64,000 bases of DNA from Anaeramoeba flamelloides (GCA_027625915.1 JANTQA010000070.1:5001-69000), one strand, 5' to 3'. Positions 35,307 to 47,595 are shown, numbered from the stretch's first letter. Notes: generated by a model not told the origin, from the letters alone. Numbers and translations: made by a program.

Positions 35307-37902
35307 TTGAAAAGACTCGGTTTGGTTTCAGTATTGAATAAGAGATTTTTTTATTTCAAAAATAAAAAAAGCAAGAAATAAAAAGATACAATAATAAAAA
35401 AATAAACATTTTAATTATTTATTTCTGTTGTTTCAGAATGGAATAAAGTTTTCAATTTTGTTATGTTAAGTTCATTCTTGTTCATTTTTAAGCATTTTTA
35501 GATTATTAAATCTCAAATCTTTATTCTTTTTTGAAATTATGTCATCCAATTATTATTTATTTTTTGAAAGGAATTTGGGATTGTAATCTATTTTTATCCC
35601 CAAAGGTAAAAGAGCACTTTTTTTGACAGGGATACAATTAAAACCGATATAAAAACTTCATTTATCAACTTTAGAGTCATGAGTTAACATTTTTAAAAGA
35701 GATCATTTTTTCCGAATTAAATTTTCAGTCAAAAGATCTGATCCTTTTGGTTTGAATTTTTGGAAAAAAATATAAAAAGAAAAATTATCCAAAAACGTTT
35801 TAATAGAAGGAAATCTTTGCTTTTCATAAGTTGTTGATAATTTGTATGAAAAAATAACGTTGAAAATTTAATCTTATTTTAAAAATAAAAGAACAAAAAA
35901 TCAAATATTTTATCTTCGAAATGAAGAAAAAAATAGATCTTTTTTTTTATTTTCAATAATTTATTTAAAATCAAGATATTTAAAAAAATGTGTAATATTC
36001 TTTTTTCAAATACCAAGAGTATGAACAAGGAAATAATCGGATTTAAATAAGTTATTTGTTAATATATATTATTTTTTTTTTTTATTAGAATTATTTATTT
36101 GAATTAGTTTTATTTGTTTGAAAATATTTAAAATTTGAGAAATAATAAAAAAAAACTATTCATACTTTCAATCTTTGGGTTGTTACTAAACTTCCTGAAA
36201 TAATTATATTTAGTTATTAATTATTATTTTGAAATAACAAAAATTAATAAGTATTTTTTTTTGGTTTTAATTTGAATTTTCCAGTTTTTAAAAAAGTGTT
36301 TTGAGACTTTTTAATTTATTAATGGTTTGGTAGTTTTTTTTGTATTTGTTTTTATCTTTGACAAAAAGAAAAAAATTCATTCAAAAAATGTGGTAATCAA
36401 AGAAATTATATTTTTTTTTAGTTTTAAATATTTGGTGTAATTTGTTTTAGAAATAAGGCAATTTGATTATTTGAGAAATTTTAAGACTTTTGTTTGTATT
36501 TATAAAGAATATTTTTGTACAATTGCTTTACAGGCAGTAAGATTTCTTTCAACTAGATAAAAAAATGTTTTTATTCAAAATAAACAATAGGCTGAATTTT
36601 GAATATTGTAAAAATGGACAAAATGGATCAAATACTTTTAGAAAAAAACCCTGTATTGTTAAAAATCCTATTTAAAAATTTTTAAGATATTCTAATTTTG
36701 GGATTTTTTTATCTATTTTGAAATTTTGTGATCCCTTTAAACATTTTTTAAATTTTCTATTAAATTTACTTGAAGATTTTTTTTTTAGTTGTTGGAATGT
36801 GTAGTGAAGCATAATATTTCAATTTACTAAAGTTATAAAAAATTTTGATTTTTGAAAAATACTTTTTTCATTTTGGAAATCTATTAGTTTTATGGAAATC
36901 TAGGACTTATAAAAAACAATTTATTCTTTAAAAAACTATCACTGTTTCAATTTAATTATATATTATGGTGTATCTACACCCTTTAAAGGATAGAAATACT
37001 ACATTTTTTATTTAATTTTAGAAATAATTTTGATTTTACCGCATATTTTTATTGTTTTTTAATCTTTTCTGTTTTTTGTTTTAATTTCTTTTTTCCAATT
37101 ATATAATCTGTTTCTTTTAGATCGGGAAATTATTTCACTGATTGATATAAAGCTAAAGTTAAGTTCAGTTAAATCAAAAAAATCGTTTAAGATTAGTTGA
37201 GAATATCGATACCTTTGTTCGATCAATAATTCTAATAGAAATTCTAACAACTTTACCAATAAATTTTTAGGTTGAGCTCCTTTCAAAATTTTTAACACAC
37301 CTTTATTTGTTTTGATAATTATGAATTTTTTATTTTAATATTATTTACAAAAGCATTAATACTGGGCAACTTAAACATGATTAAATATTAATTTCGGAAA
37401 AATACAATATATTGGGATTTTTTTCGCCTATTTTTGATTTTGGATCCCAGTTCAAATTTTAAGGAATTTAGTTTAGAATAGTATATTATCTAATAAATGT
37501 TGGATTTTATATTTGTGCTATTTTAATCAGGATAACTCACCATCTTAATAACATTTGGATACTTTATAAATTATAGAAATTAAAGAATCATTATTTACTT
37601 AAAAAACAATAAAAAATAATAAATAATAAATAAAAACTTGAAAGATTGTATCATGTTTATTGATAAAGTTAATCTTGCTAATTATCTGTTAAGTACTACT
37701 AAAATAGTATCTTATATAATAGTTTTTATTGAAAAAGAACCATTTTTTATTTTATATTTAAGAAAAGAATCTAAAAATATTAAAAGATAAAAAAATAATA
37801 AATTGGATTTAGGTGGAAAAAATATTTTTGATTGATTGTAAAATTTCTATTTACCTTTTATTCTTAATTCAAATAATTTCTATTATTATTTTAACGAGAA
37901 AA
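35307..37902. other. 2.6-kb intergenic region
   Basis: This lies between the start of the ABC-F gene and the 3' end of the next minus-strand gene. It holds a possible gene fragment at 37059-37298. Near 36,961-36,985 is a TGGTGTATCTACACCCTTTA motif resembling the end of the TTAA-flanked element at 45388-46763. The rest is AT-rich with nothing recognisable. Confidence 0.5.
37059..37298 (-). pseudogene. unrecognised gene fragment, 79 codons
   Basis: The frame has a protein-like composition (KNLLVKLLEFLLELLIEQRY, then SQLILNDFFDLTELNFS) with Leu-rich helices and a basic end. It is preceded on the minus strand by AATAAAG, a possible splice acceptor. No domain is recognised. A diverged, interrupted copy lies about 6 kb away at 31,080-31,410. 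It may be a lone exon, a gene relic or a chance frame in a repeat. Confidence 0.25.
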
Positions 37903-40900
37903 TTAATTTTCTGATTCAACATCACTTTCTTTTTTTTCTGCATTTTCATTTTCATTTTCATTTTCTTCACTAGAAGATGTTGATTTTGATGATGATTCTG
38001 ATGATGATTCAATAATTTTATTATGTTCTTCTTTAGTATTTGACCAAGTTTCTTCATCTACTTTAATATTGTCTTGTGGTAAATAATCATCTGCCTTCAT
38101 GAAGAAAATTCCTTTTGAAAATCTTTCATGGAACGTTATTAATAAAAAGGTAAACATTAAGAAGTCGCAAGACCAAAACATTCCATTAATAACCTATTAT
38201 TATTATTTATTGCGAATAAGTAATGTATATATAATATTTAATAATTAAACAGAATAAAAAGAAAAAAATGAACAAAAAAATGAACAAAAAAGAAACTAAA
38301 AAAAAAAGAAAGAAAGAAAATACCTTAGGTCTGACATATTTAGGAATTCCTAATCCAACCAATCCAAAGAATGGGATCCAAATAAACCAAAATAGAGCAA
38401 CAATTCCAAAGAATTTATAAAATCTTTTTTTTTTTGCATTTGTTTCAATCATATACGATTTTCTAATAAAATATCCAAATACAACGGTTATGAAAATTCT
38501 TACAATTAAAAGCATAATACCTGGTACTGCTTCAATTGCAATGTATTGTGAGCCTTCATCAAAAACAACATAAGCTGCGATCATTAAGAAAATATCTAAA
38601 AATGCAATTAAAACACAAAAACCAATAATCATTTTTGGGTAATGAATTGTTCGGTGTGAAATTGTCCATCCTTGTCCAATGAAAATGAGCATTAGCATCA
38701 TTAAAATCTGTGATACAATAAAGAGAACTTTTGGGGTTTTAGTTTTTTTTTATTTGTAAAAATAAAATTTTCATCATTTATTTAGTTTTTCGAATAAAAA
38801 TGAAAAAAAAAAAAAGAATGGAAAAGAAACTTGAAATTTCTTCTGTTCTGTTAAATTAAAAAAAAAAGAAAGAAAGAAAAATTCTCATGAAAAGCCATGG
38901 AGTACTGTGGAGAGAATAACTTTTCCAGATTTTGTGGTTTCTTTGGAAAATATATAGATTTTCTGAAAAAAACAAAAAACTATCATTAGGGTTTTTTTAA
39001 TTTATCAAATAAAAAAAAAAAATTATAAAATTTTCTGTTTATTTTCCAAAATTAAAAAAAAAAAACATGGTTATCTTTTCCAGAATTTAAAGGAATTGAG
39101 TAAAATCTTTTATTTTTATCCATTCTTAAATTAAAAAAAACATTTTTAGCTTTATTCAAGTTTTCTGTTTATTTATAAAGTGTTCTAGGTTTTTTTGAGG
39201 TTTTCCATTTTATTTATAAAATCTCTCGATTTTCTAAATAAATAGAAAACTCAAAAAAACCTAACGAAAATTCAATAGATTTTCAGAAGAAAACAGAAAA
39301 ACTTGAGAAAGGCCAGGACTCAACACAATTTATCGAAATCAATACCAATTTACGGAAATCGAATATACTTACAAAAAGATAACAATAGCTTTTCATCATT
39401 TGAAAGGATTGAAAGAATTTAGGATATATTCTATTCTTGAGAATAATCGAAAATCTAAAACTTATTTTCTAAAATTTCAATTTTTGGTTTGAAAATAATT
39501 AGTTTTTCTATGAAAAATTAAAAAGTCACAAAATCTAAAAAGATTTTCTCTGCTTAAATTTAATTATTATTTTTATATTGAAAATATCATACAGCTTTAT
39601 TATAAAAGGAATAATGATAAATTAAATAGATTACAGTTTTCTCGGGGGTTTTTATTTTATTTTGAAAATGTTTATTGATTTTGAGATTGAACAGAAATCC
39701 CGATGAAATTTAGACTCTAGATCAATTTTCAAATATAAATATCGAAATGAAAATGCTATTATATCAATTATATTTGAAAATTGATCAGCTTTTGAATTGG
39801 AAAAATGAAAAAAAAAATGAAATCATTAATTTACCAATTATAAATTAATAGTTATTATAATTCATAAACAATATATTTTAATGATAATTTTGTGATATCA
39901 TTTTAAATATTTTACAAATTGTTTTGATTTTTTTTTATAAGAATAAGAAACAAAATTTGATTGAAAATGGAAACTTACTTTCACCAAATACTAGAACACC
40001 AACAGATCCCTTTCCATTATTAGCATACGATCCATAATGCCCAAGTGTGAAAATAATAGCTAATATTTGGAAGAAATATGCTATTGCATAGATTCTAAGA
40101 TACTATATTTTAAAGAAAATTTAAAATAAAAATAAAAAATAAATGTATTACATAAAAAAATTTATTGTTAGTTATTTAATTTAAATATTCTCATTTTAAA
40201 GATTAATTATCCAATTGTTGTGTATTTTTTAATTTTTTCAAGTTTAATAAATAAAATATGAAGGTCTTTTTTATAAAAATTGCAATATTTGAAATGTTTA
40301 TACTTTAAATTATGTCAAAAATATTTTACAAAGTATATCTAAGACTTAGTTGATAAACTTCAAGAGAATTATTTTTAGAACTATTTTGAAAACTTTTTTT
40401 GATGAATTTTTTAAAATGATTATATCTTCTTTTTTATGATCAAAATCAAAAAAAAAACAATTAACCATTCAGGGAAAAAATTGTCAAATTGTGTTTTAAT
40501 TGTAAAACAGTAGTTAAAAGTTTTAATTTTCAAATATTTTATTACGTATTTTTTCCTTCATTTTAAAACAAAAAGACAAATCCAAAAATTAGATTGATTA
40601 TTGAAATTAAAATATAAATCAAAGCATTATATAAAACAAAAATTTAAATATGTTCAATTTTCCCAATTTGACTTTTAAATTGTGAACCTTGGTAAAAGTG
40701 TATTTTTTGGTTTTTTTGATGCGATGATTTTTCAGTTCATGCGAAATTGGATTGGAGATTTTAACTAAAGGTATTAATCAAGTTTGAGGAATACCAATTT
40801 CAGATTTCTTCATTGATCAGTGGAAAATAAGTAAAAAAATAATTGAAAAATTTTCCTTTTCACTCTCATCTTACATTTACTACCATTTTGTAATTATAAC

Positions 40901-43900
40901 TCGATTTGACAATTTTTTTCCAGAATGGTAATAATTTTTTCAAGATCATAGCAAGAAACAAGTTTCTCACTTATTTTTCTTATATATTTTCAAATTATAT
41001 ATTAATTCGATGTAAGATTGTTTTTATTGTATGAAGTAGTAAAAAAAAAATCAAAAAAAAAGAACAAATAATTTTCGATTTATTGGTATTACCGAAATTT
41101 TACATCTTATGTGAATAAAAATCGATTTAAATTTCTTGATTTTATTCATGATTTAGATTAATCTCAGCAAATTCACAACAATCAATGTAGTTATGGATTA
41201 TCTTGCAAAAGTTATTTTGAAAATTTAGAAAATTGTTGGAAAAGGAGTCATCTCAAAGATAAAAGTAAAGTGCTAATGATTATATAGTTATTTTAAAAAA
41301 ATATTTTCAAAAATATCTTTAAAAACAGATGTCAAACTTCAATAGATCTATTTTTAGGATAATAATAATAATAATGAACTTGGTCAAACGTTTATAAAAA
41401 AATATGAAAACGACTTATTCCCAACAAACAAAAAAAAAAAAAAAAAGCAATTGAGATATCGATTTTTATACCTCTACAAGTGTTTTAAGGATAATATTAA
41501 ATCTAAAATAAATTAATCAAAATTGAAATTTGTCTGTCAAAAATAAAACACTATGATTCAATATTTAACCCAAATTAAATTCTTAAAAAAAAGATAAGAA
41601 TATAATTAATTTAGTCCTGAAAAAGATTCTATTTTTGTAAAGATATTGAAATATTTTTATTAGGAAAGAAAAATCCAAATTTTGATCAAGTTATTTTTCA
41701 ACAGATAGGAGTATTCAAATCTTATAATTTCTTTTTTATTTTTTTTTGTTGAAAAAAAGGTAAAATTTTGAAATAGAAATTGTTCATTAAAATAATAATT
41801 CAACATTTGATTCGACTTTTTTTAAAAAAAAAATTAACCATTTTTGGAAAAAAAGCGAAACTGAAAATACAGCCATTTTTAAAAAGTGAAGATTTTTTTT
41901 TTTATGAGATAGTCAGAATTATAACTTTTTGAAACACACGAGTACAAATGTATATGAAATCATTGATTTTTCCATTGAATTTTCATCATTTTTAATAATA
42001 AAAACTTTTTGACTTTTGAAATTTCGATAATATTTCCTTTAAATTTCCTTAGATGAATTTTGTGGAATTTTGATAAAATGTTGCTCAAAAAATCCTCAAA
42101 TTTTCAATAAAAATCATTAAATAATTTTTTTCAAAGAAATTTCATACAATTATCATTAAAATTCTTGGAAATATTCATTGGATTCTTATCGCCTTTTTAA
42201 ATCGTCCAATTACATTTGGTGAGCACACGTAAATTAACACTCTTAATAAATCATTTTAAACATTGTGTAAAAAATCAAGAAGTTTATTAATGGTAAAAAT
42301 TACTTTTCATCTTCAGTTTTGTTTACAATTAATATAAATCATTTATTCTTATCCATAAGGTTTATTTCGTTTTATTCTCTTAAATTTTTTGAAAAAAAAA
42401 AATTTTCAAAAATTTTATTTTTTTAATTTATCTTTTTGGAATTTTTTTTTTTTGTTGTACTTTGGAATAAATATGATTATGGGAACTTTGTTTTAATTTT
42501 GATTTTTTTTTTTGTTTCCTTTTCTTTTTTTTTCTTCTAACAAAAATAAAGAAATATACAAAATAAAAAAAGGCTAATAAAACCCAAAATAAAATTATAA
42601 ATAGTTCAATTTTATTGAAATAAATTTATGTATTTCGAGAAGTAAAATTTATTCGGAAACAATGGCATTAGAAGACCTTTTGATGATTCTATCTGCAAAC
42701 TTTTATTATTGTTATTTTTACTTTTCTTTTTTCTTTTCTTTGTCCCTATTTTTGGAAGTTTTTTTTTTTTTTTTGTTTTCTTCACACGAAACAATTTTAA
42801 TAATAAATACATCCTTTGAAATTTCAATGATTTTTTTTTTTTTTTCCTATATTTTTCATTAAATTCCAAAATTTTTCAATAAAAATTTCCTTGAAATTTC
42901 CCTGTAACTTCCATTGACTATTTCAATTACCTTCACTAAATTTCATAAAAAAAAAATCAATTAATTTTTAATCAATTTTCATTTTATTTTCGTAAAAGTT
43001 TCCCTTCAAAAATAACCTGAAATTCAGATCATTTTTGTTCTAATGAAGTTTTCTGTTTTATTAAATTGCGTACTTTTTTAGAAAAAAAGTGCTATTCTAG
43101 ACTCCATCCTCTACCCCACATTTAAAGGATGATCCCTCACTTTATTAAAATAGAAAACTTTTAAAAAGTTTTAATTCTGAAAAAGTTTTTACTTTTTTTC
43201 AGAGTTTCAGGTAAGTGCCGTAGAGTGCCTAGCTTTTCCATAATTCAAAAGAATAGAGTGAAATCTTTGATTTTACTCAATTCTTTTAAATTATGGAAAA
43301 GCTAACGGCGTTTTTTTTTAATTTGAGAAATACAAAGAAAATTTCAAAGATTTTCTTTTCATTTCTTTAATTAAAAAAAACCTAACAGCAAACAGGAGAT
43401 AATTTTGTTGAATCACCTCTCTTCAATAATACAATAAAAAAAAAAAAGTTTTTACTTTTTTAAAATGGAAAACTTGATAAAAAGTGAACAAAGTCATCAC
43501 ATTTTTAAAACAGCTGTAAAGCTAAACAAGATTTTTAATTGGGAATCTTAATAGAGCCTAAAAACGAAAAGTGAAATTAATTAAAAAAAGAAAGAAATTA
43601 ACTTCAACAAATAACTCATTCTATTATTTTCAATCAATCAAATCAACAAATATAATTTTGATCTCCTTTTATATCGAAATCCTGATGAGTGTTTTTTGGA
43701 GATCTCCAAAATACTGGTATTTGAATAATAAATGTGAAATATTTTTTGCTTCATTTTCAATCATCCTTTTACTTTTTAGAAGGTATACAAATTACAACGG
43801 ACTTCATTGAAAACTCAATATAGGAAAGATAAATATGGAAAAGGAAGTGAAATTTTTTTCCCATATAGAATTCAAATAACAGTAGTTCAATTTTTTCAAC

Positions 43901-45062
43901 AAATTTTGATTTATTAGATCAATCAAAGTAAAAACTTTTACTAAAAGGTATAGTATTATAAAATTTGTGATTGTGGTTAATCCTCCATTTATTTTTGAAT
44001 TATTTATTTTTTTTAATTGATCTTACTTTGAATTTTAAGGCTCTATTACGGTTTCCAATTCGAAAACTTGTTGAGTTTTTTTCATGTATTACTTTTTTTC
44101 CGGAATACTAAGACGAAATTTTGTTTAATTTGGTTTTCTTAAAATCTTTTCAAATTATTTTAATATTTTTTCTGTTTGAAAAAAAAAAAGAGAAAAAAAA
44201 AAAGAATTACAGTATGAATGTCTCCGTTTTTATGAATTTTCCAGAGTTGGTGGCCAAGTACTGCTCCAAGAAGTAAAAAGAAAACAAAAAAAATTATTAT
44301 CAGTGTAAGAATCCCTTTAAATCGGAAACAATTTAGAAGTATGAATGCGAAAATAAGAAAAAAATTCAAAAAGTTAATTTATAAAATACAGGTAATGACA
44401 GAAAGGATCAAAAGAAATTAACCTACTAAAAAAAAAATCAAAAATTAAAAAGAAAAAAGAGAAAAAAAAATTAAAATGCATGCCTTGGTTTTCACATGAA
44501 AATTCTTGACTAGCTGATCCTAAAACAGGATTCCAAATATGGATATCCATATCTGTAACTGACATTGATTTTGCTGAGCAATCTGAAAGGGCAAAATACC
44601 AATATCTGTCCCGAGTGATATCTTCAAATCGTTCAAAACCGAAAACAGTCGATGTGACCTCTCTTTCTGCGATCGACTTGTCTCTTTTTTTTGCACAATT
44701 TAGGTTTGATTTGTAAACTGCTTCCCAAGACTTTGAATCGTCGTCATAGAAACTCAAAGACAAGTGACTGTTTGTTTGGAAAAACCAAGAAAAATTTCCA
44801 TAAGCTGATTATTGATTGCAACAACAATCGAAAAGAAACAGAAAAAAAAAAGAAATAAAAAGAATTTATTTTTGTTTGAAAAAAAAAATTAAAACAAAAG
44901 AAAGTTGTTACTTTTTGATGTTTTTTTAAAACAAAATTTAGTTAAGTAGCTCCAGTTAGAATTTCGATCCCATTTACCAGTTATTCGGAGCGCAGTTACG
45001 GATTGTTCTTGTGCAAGAAAAAGAACAACAAAAAATAAAAGAATTGCAATTTTTAATTTCAT
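37903..45062 (-). CDS. GPR180/TMEM145-family seven-helix membrane protein (6 exons)
   Basis: Minus-strand exons: 45062-44912, 44804-44484, 44314-44211, 40102-39979, 38727-38324, 38193-37903. They sum to 1,395 bases, and every junction keeps phase (464 aa plus stop). Residues 1-24 form a signal peptide. A luminal domain follows (LRITGKWDRNSNWSYLTKFC, then DRYWYFALSDC and EFSCENQG), as in GPR180/TMEM145. Seven helices follow, from ILTLIIIFFVFFLLLGAVLG onward, with family landmarks HYGSYANNGKG, then a helix ending FIGQGWTISHRTI, AVPGIMLLIVRI and KRRFYKFFG-like KKKRFYKFFG. The C-terminal tail is acidic and Ser-rich. The family (Pfam PF10192, related to GOST proteins) is membrane-anchored along the secretory route; a ligand is not established. 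A second internal-Met start upstream (45164) would bury the signal peptide and is less likely. Confidence 0.87.
38728..39978 (-). other. intron 4 of the TMEM145-like gene, 1,251 bp
   Basis: On the minus strand the donor is GAAA|GTAAGT and the acceptor CCAAAAG|TTCTC, phase 1. It joins VLVFGE to ILFIVSQILMMLM. The intron holds a foldback at 39154-39306 and a half copy of the decamer-associated palindrome near 39,075-39,110. Around 38,895-38,930 is a possible very diverged decamer region. Confidence 0.85.
39154..39306. repeat. foldback, about 150 bp
   Basis: There are nested inverted stems. The outer pair is TTCAAGTTTTCTGTTT with AAACAGAAAAACTTGA. The inner pair is AGGTTTTTTTGAGGTTTTCC with AGAAAACTCAAAAAAACCT. 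The loop is a few bases near CTCTCG. It is intronic. Confidence 0.75.
43213..43232 (+). repeat. decamer array, 2 units
   Basis: The units are AAGTGCCGTA then GAGTGCCTAG, followed at once by the palindrome at 43231. It lies on the strand opposite to the host gene's sense strand, as do the other arrays relative to their host genes. Confidence 0.75.
43231..43303. repeat. near-perfect 73-base palindrome
   Basis: AGCTTTTCCATAATT at the left end is matched by AATTATGGAAAAGCT at the right end. Pairing continues almost to the centre (AAAAGAAT with ATTCTTTT, AAATC with GATTT). Related copies lie at 26337-26406. Confidence 0.85.
43310..43384. repeat. second palindrome of the same unit
   Basis: The sequence pairs TTTTTTTTAATT...GAAAT...GAAAAT with ATTTTC...ATTTC...AATTAAAAAAAA and ends CCTAACAGC. 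Versions follow the decamer array at 53026-53065 (ending ACTAACAGC) and lie near 26,248-26,330 (starting GTTAGG). Confidence 0.7.
43521..44075. mobile_element. MITE-like element, family TTTTTAATTGGGAA, copy 1
   Basis: The terminal inverted repeats include TTTTTAATTGGGAATCTTA at the left and GGTTTCCAATTCGAAAA at the right, extended outward by AACAAG/CTTGTT. The interior shares TATTATTTTCAATCAA, a GATCTCC-like block, AGTATTA and TTAATTGATCTTACTTT, in the same order, with copies at 46881-47268 and 62012-62407. It codes nothing recognisable. Confidence 0.8.
44315..44483 (-). other. probable GC-AG intron, 169 bp
   Basis: On the minus strand the exon ends GAAAACCAAG before GCATGC, and the next exon starts after TTTAAAG. 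This joins FSCENQG to ILTLIIIFF in phase 1, keeping the family motif FS-x-x-x-x-G directly before the first membrane helix. The nearest GT donor (TCAT|GTGAAA) also keeps phase but would delete CENQG. Confidence 0.65.
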
Positions 45063-45387
45063 TTTGAAGAGAATTTGGAAAAAATGAAATATTATTTTTT
45101 TCGAAATTAAAAACCAATTAGACCCACAAAATATACAATTTCTAAACAAAGGTTTAAACACCAAAGAGAATTTTTTCAGTGATAAGAATTTTTCGATTTT
45201 GAAAATTATTGTTTGACAGATGGATTGTCAATTGATCATTAAACAATTCTCAAGTCGAAAATTTTTTTACAAATTTGAAAGAAAGATGTTACAAATTTAC
45301 AACCAAAAACATTCTAACTTGAAAATTATTAACTTTAAGAAAATTAAATAGGATTTGTTATGTTCCCCATTCAAATTTTCATCAATC

Positions 45388-46763
45388 TTAAGGGAGTAGC
45401 CACGGTAAAGAAAAATTTTTCACTTTTGTGTAATTCTGAAGAGGATCAGAAAATAACATTTTTTACTCTGGTTGTACCTCATTGATTTTTATTATTTAAA
45501 GTACTTCATTCATTAGATTTTTTAAATTTTTTTTTCAAAGTCTCAAAGAAATTGCCACAATAGAATGTTGAGTTGAATTGCAAAAAATAGTGTTTTGAAT
45601 GTTGAATAACTTATCTTTTATCCTTCTCTCAACATTCTATTATGGCATTTAATTTTTTCATTTTTAATTTTTTCATCATTTTTAAGATTTTTTTAATCCT
45701 GACAACATAAAGCAATTAGAAATATTTTAATATTAGTGGCATTTAGGATTAATGGATTTTGTTTAAAAAGAACAACAATATTACAATTGAGAGAATATAA
45801 AAGGAAACATAAATGGGACTAAAATAGCTAGAAGAAGTCCAAAAAATAGAATAATTAAGTCAAATTATTACTTGTTAGGATTTTAAATCGTTGGGTTTAG
45901 TGGAATATGAGAAGTGAATATAATTATATGTTATCAAAGTTTAAACCAAAAAAGAGCCAAAATTTTTATTCAAAGAATCTAAAATTATCTTCTCCCAAAA
46001 AAAAAACTAAATCTCATTCCAAAAATTTGGACACATCAGAAAATCAAAAATAGGGAAACAAAAACTCAATTTACTATATTATCCCAAACGTAATATAAAA
46101 CCAGATTTAAGTAACATAGTATTAATGGTTTTTTAAAGTAATCATTTTCATCCAAATATAAGAAAACAATATAAAATAAAAAATCAAAACAAGTGTGTCC
46201 AAAATAAGGAAACGAGCTTGAATAAAAGAGTTAGAACAAAAAATATATTGGTAGATTTGTTAAAATTACACCAACAATGGTTGATAGATCAAATTATAAG
46301 ATACCATGTACCGGCTGTATGTGGATTTTTCAATTTTTGAAACTCAACTGTAACCATCTATCAACCATCTATAAAAAATTTTCAGATCTAAACCAATTAA
46401 GTAACTGAAAAATTGAAAATGAAAACAAAAACAAAAAACACAAAAAATGAAATAGTTTGTTGAATTAAAATTAATTTCCAATTGGATATAAATCATGTTA
46501 TTGTTATTTTTCCAACTGTTTAAACTGTGTCTAAATTAATCGAATTAAGTTTATTTTAATAAAAAAATAATAAAAAAAAAAAACTATTTTATCAATATAA
46601 TCTCAATTTTTTAATTGTTCAACATGACTAAAATTAAAATATCAAATAATTTTTTTAAAAAAATTTTTTAGAGAATCTACTATCACACGCCACTAAAATA
46701 AAATGTTCTTATCTCATCTCTCTCAAATTTTTATCATGTCTTATGGTGTAGCTACTCCCTTAA
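45388..46763. mobile_element. TTAA-flanked non-coding element, 1.37 kb
   Basis: TTAA at 45388-45391 is followed by GGGAGTAGCCACGG. At the far side GCTACTCCC is followed by TTAA at 46760-46763. The ends match as imperfect inverted repeats of about 20 bp. TTAA duplication is the mark of piggyBac-type DNA transposons, though their ends usually start CCC rather than GGG. No transposase frame remains. A second hairpin (45551-45648) is nested inside. Confidence 0.55.
45551..45648. repeat. nested hairpin
   Basis: ATTGCCACAATAGAATGTTG on the left pairs with CAACATTCTATTATGGCAT on the right, a stem of about 22 bp with a 50-base loop. It lies inside the TTAA-flanked element. Confidence 0.75.
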
Positions 46764-46880
46764 GTTTGACAAGAAATATTCCAAAATCTAAAGTGTCAAA
46801 TTTAAAAAAACACATCATAATTTTCAAGGAACAAACGATTGAGTTAAATTGAAAATGAGAACAAGAAATTTCCGTTTTGG

Positions 46881-47268
46881 AAAAAAAGTGAAACGATGTT
46901 TTTCATTGGAAAACATTAATGAAAATGAAAAGTAAAATCAAAAAAAAGAGGAAACCAATTAACTACAAATAATAGCCCATTATATTATTTTCAATCAAAC
47001 CAATAAATAAAAACAATTTTCATCTCCTCTATTATTCGAAATTGATTGTGTGGTTTTGGCGATCTCAAAAATAATCAATTTTTTTCACAAATTTTTAATA
47101 AGTTAGCAATCAAAGAAAAACACCAACCAAAAGATAGTATTAAAAAAACAGTTATTGTGTTGAATACTTCATTTTGTCTTTATTTATTTATTTAATTTTT
47201 TTTTAATTGATCTTACTTTTCATTTTCAATAAGGTTTCCCAATTAAAAATAGTTTTTCACTTTTTTTC
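46881..47268. mobile_element. MITE-like element, family TTTTTAATTGGGAA, copy 2
   Basis: The ends run AAAAAGTGAAA...TTTTTCATTGGAAA and, inverted, TTTCCCAATTAAAAA...TTTTTCACTTTTT. The interior order matches the other two copies (TATTATTTTCAATCAAACCA, GCGATCTC, AAAAGATAGTATTAAAAAAA, TTAATTGATCTTACTTTTCA). It lies about 120 bp from the TTAA-flanked element. Confidence 0.8.
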
Positions 47269-47595
47269 CCTTTTCTTTTTTTTTCCGCAAGGGTTAATTG
47301 AGTTTTTGATACTGGTGTTTGGATATTAAATTGGAAAAAATTATCACTTTCTTTTGCATATTTTTCTTTACTAAATTGGTTTCTCAAAGAAGTAGGTTTT
47401 TAGACAAAAAGTCTATTTGAAAAAAATTTTCAAAAATTCGACAAAAAATTTGACTCTTAATAATTCAAATGTCAGTAATAGAAAACATAATCAGGATATT
47501 AGCAATGAATTCGAGACACTATTAAAAAATTTCAATTCGTATTACTTTATGAGGTAAAATCATAAAATCATGATAATTCACATTATCTCTACACA

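Larger units (their letters stand above)
40103..44210 (-). other. intron 3 of the TMEM145-like gene, 4,108 bp
   Basis: On the minus strand the donor is CATACT|GTAATT and the acceptor AAATATAG|TATC, phase 0, joining NGDIHT to YLRIYAIAYFF. The intron holds a MITE-like copy (43521-44075), a decamer array with two palindromes (43213-43384), and a block at about 43,110-43,200 related to the foldback at 53955-54105. Frames at 42612-42869 and 43571-43810 are low-complexity or repeat-derived and are not genes. Confidence 0.85.

Noticed and set aside
42612-42869. Lys-rich frame within intron 3 of the TMEM145-like gene
   Set aside because: Low-complexity reading of a T-rich tract inside a confirmed intron.
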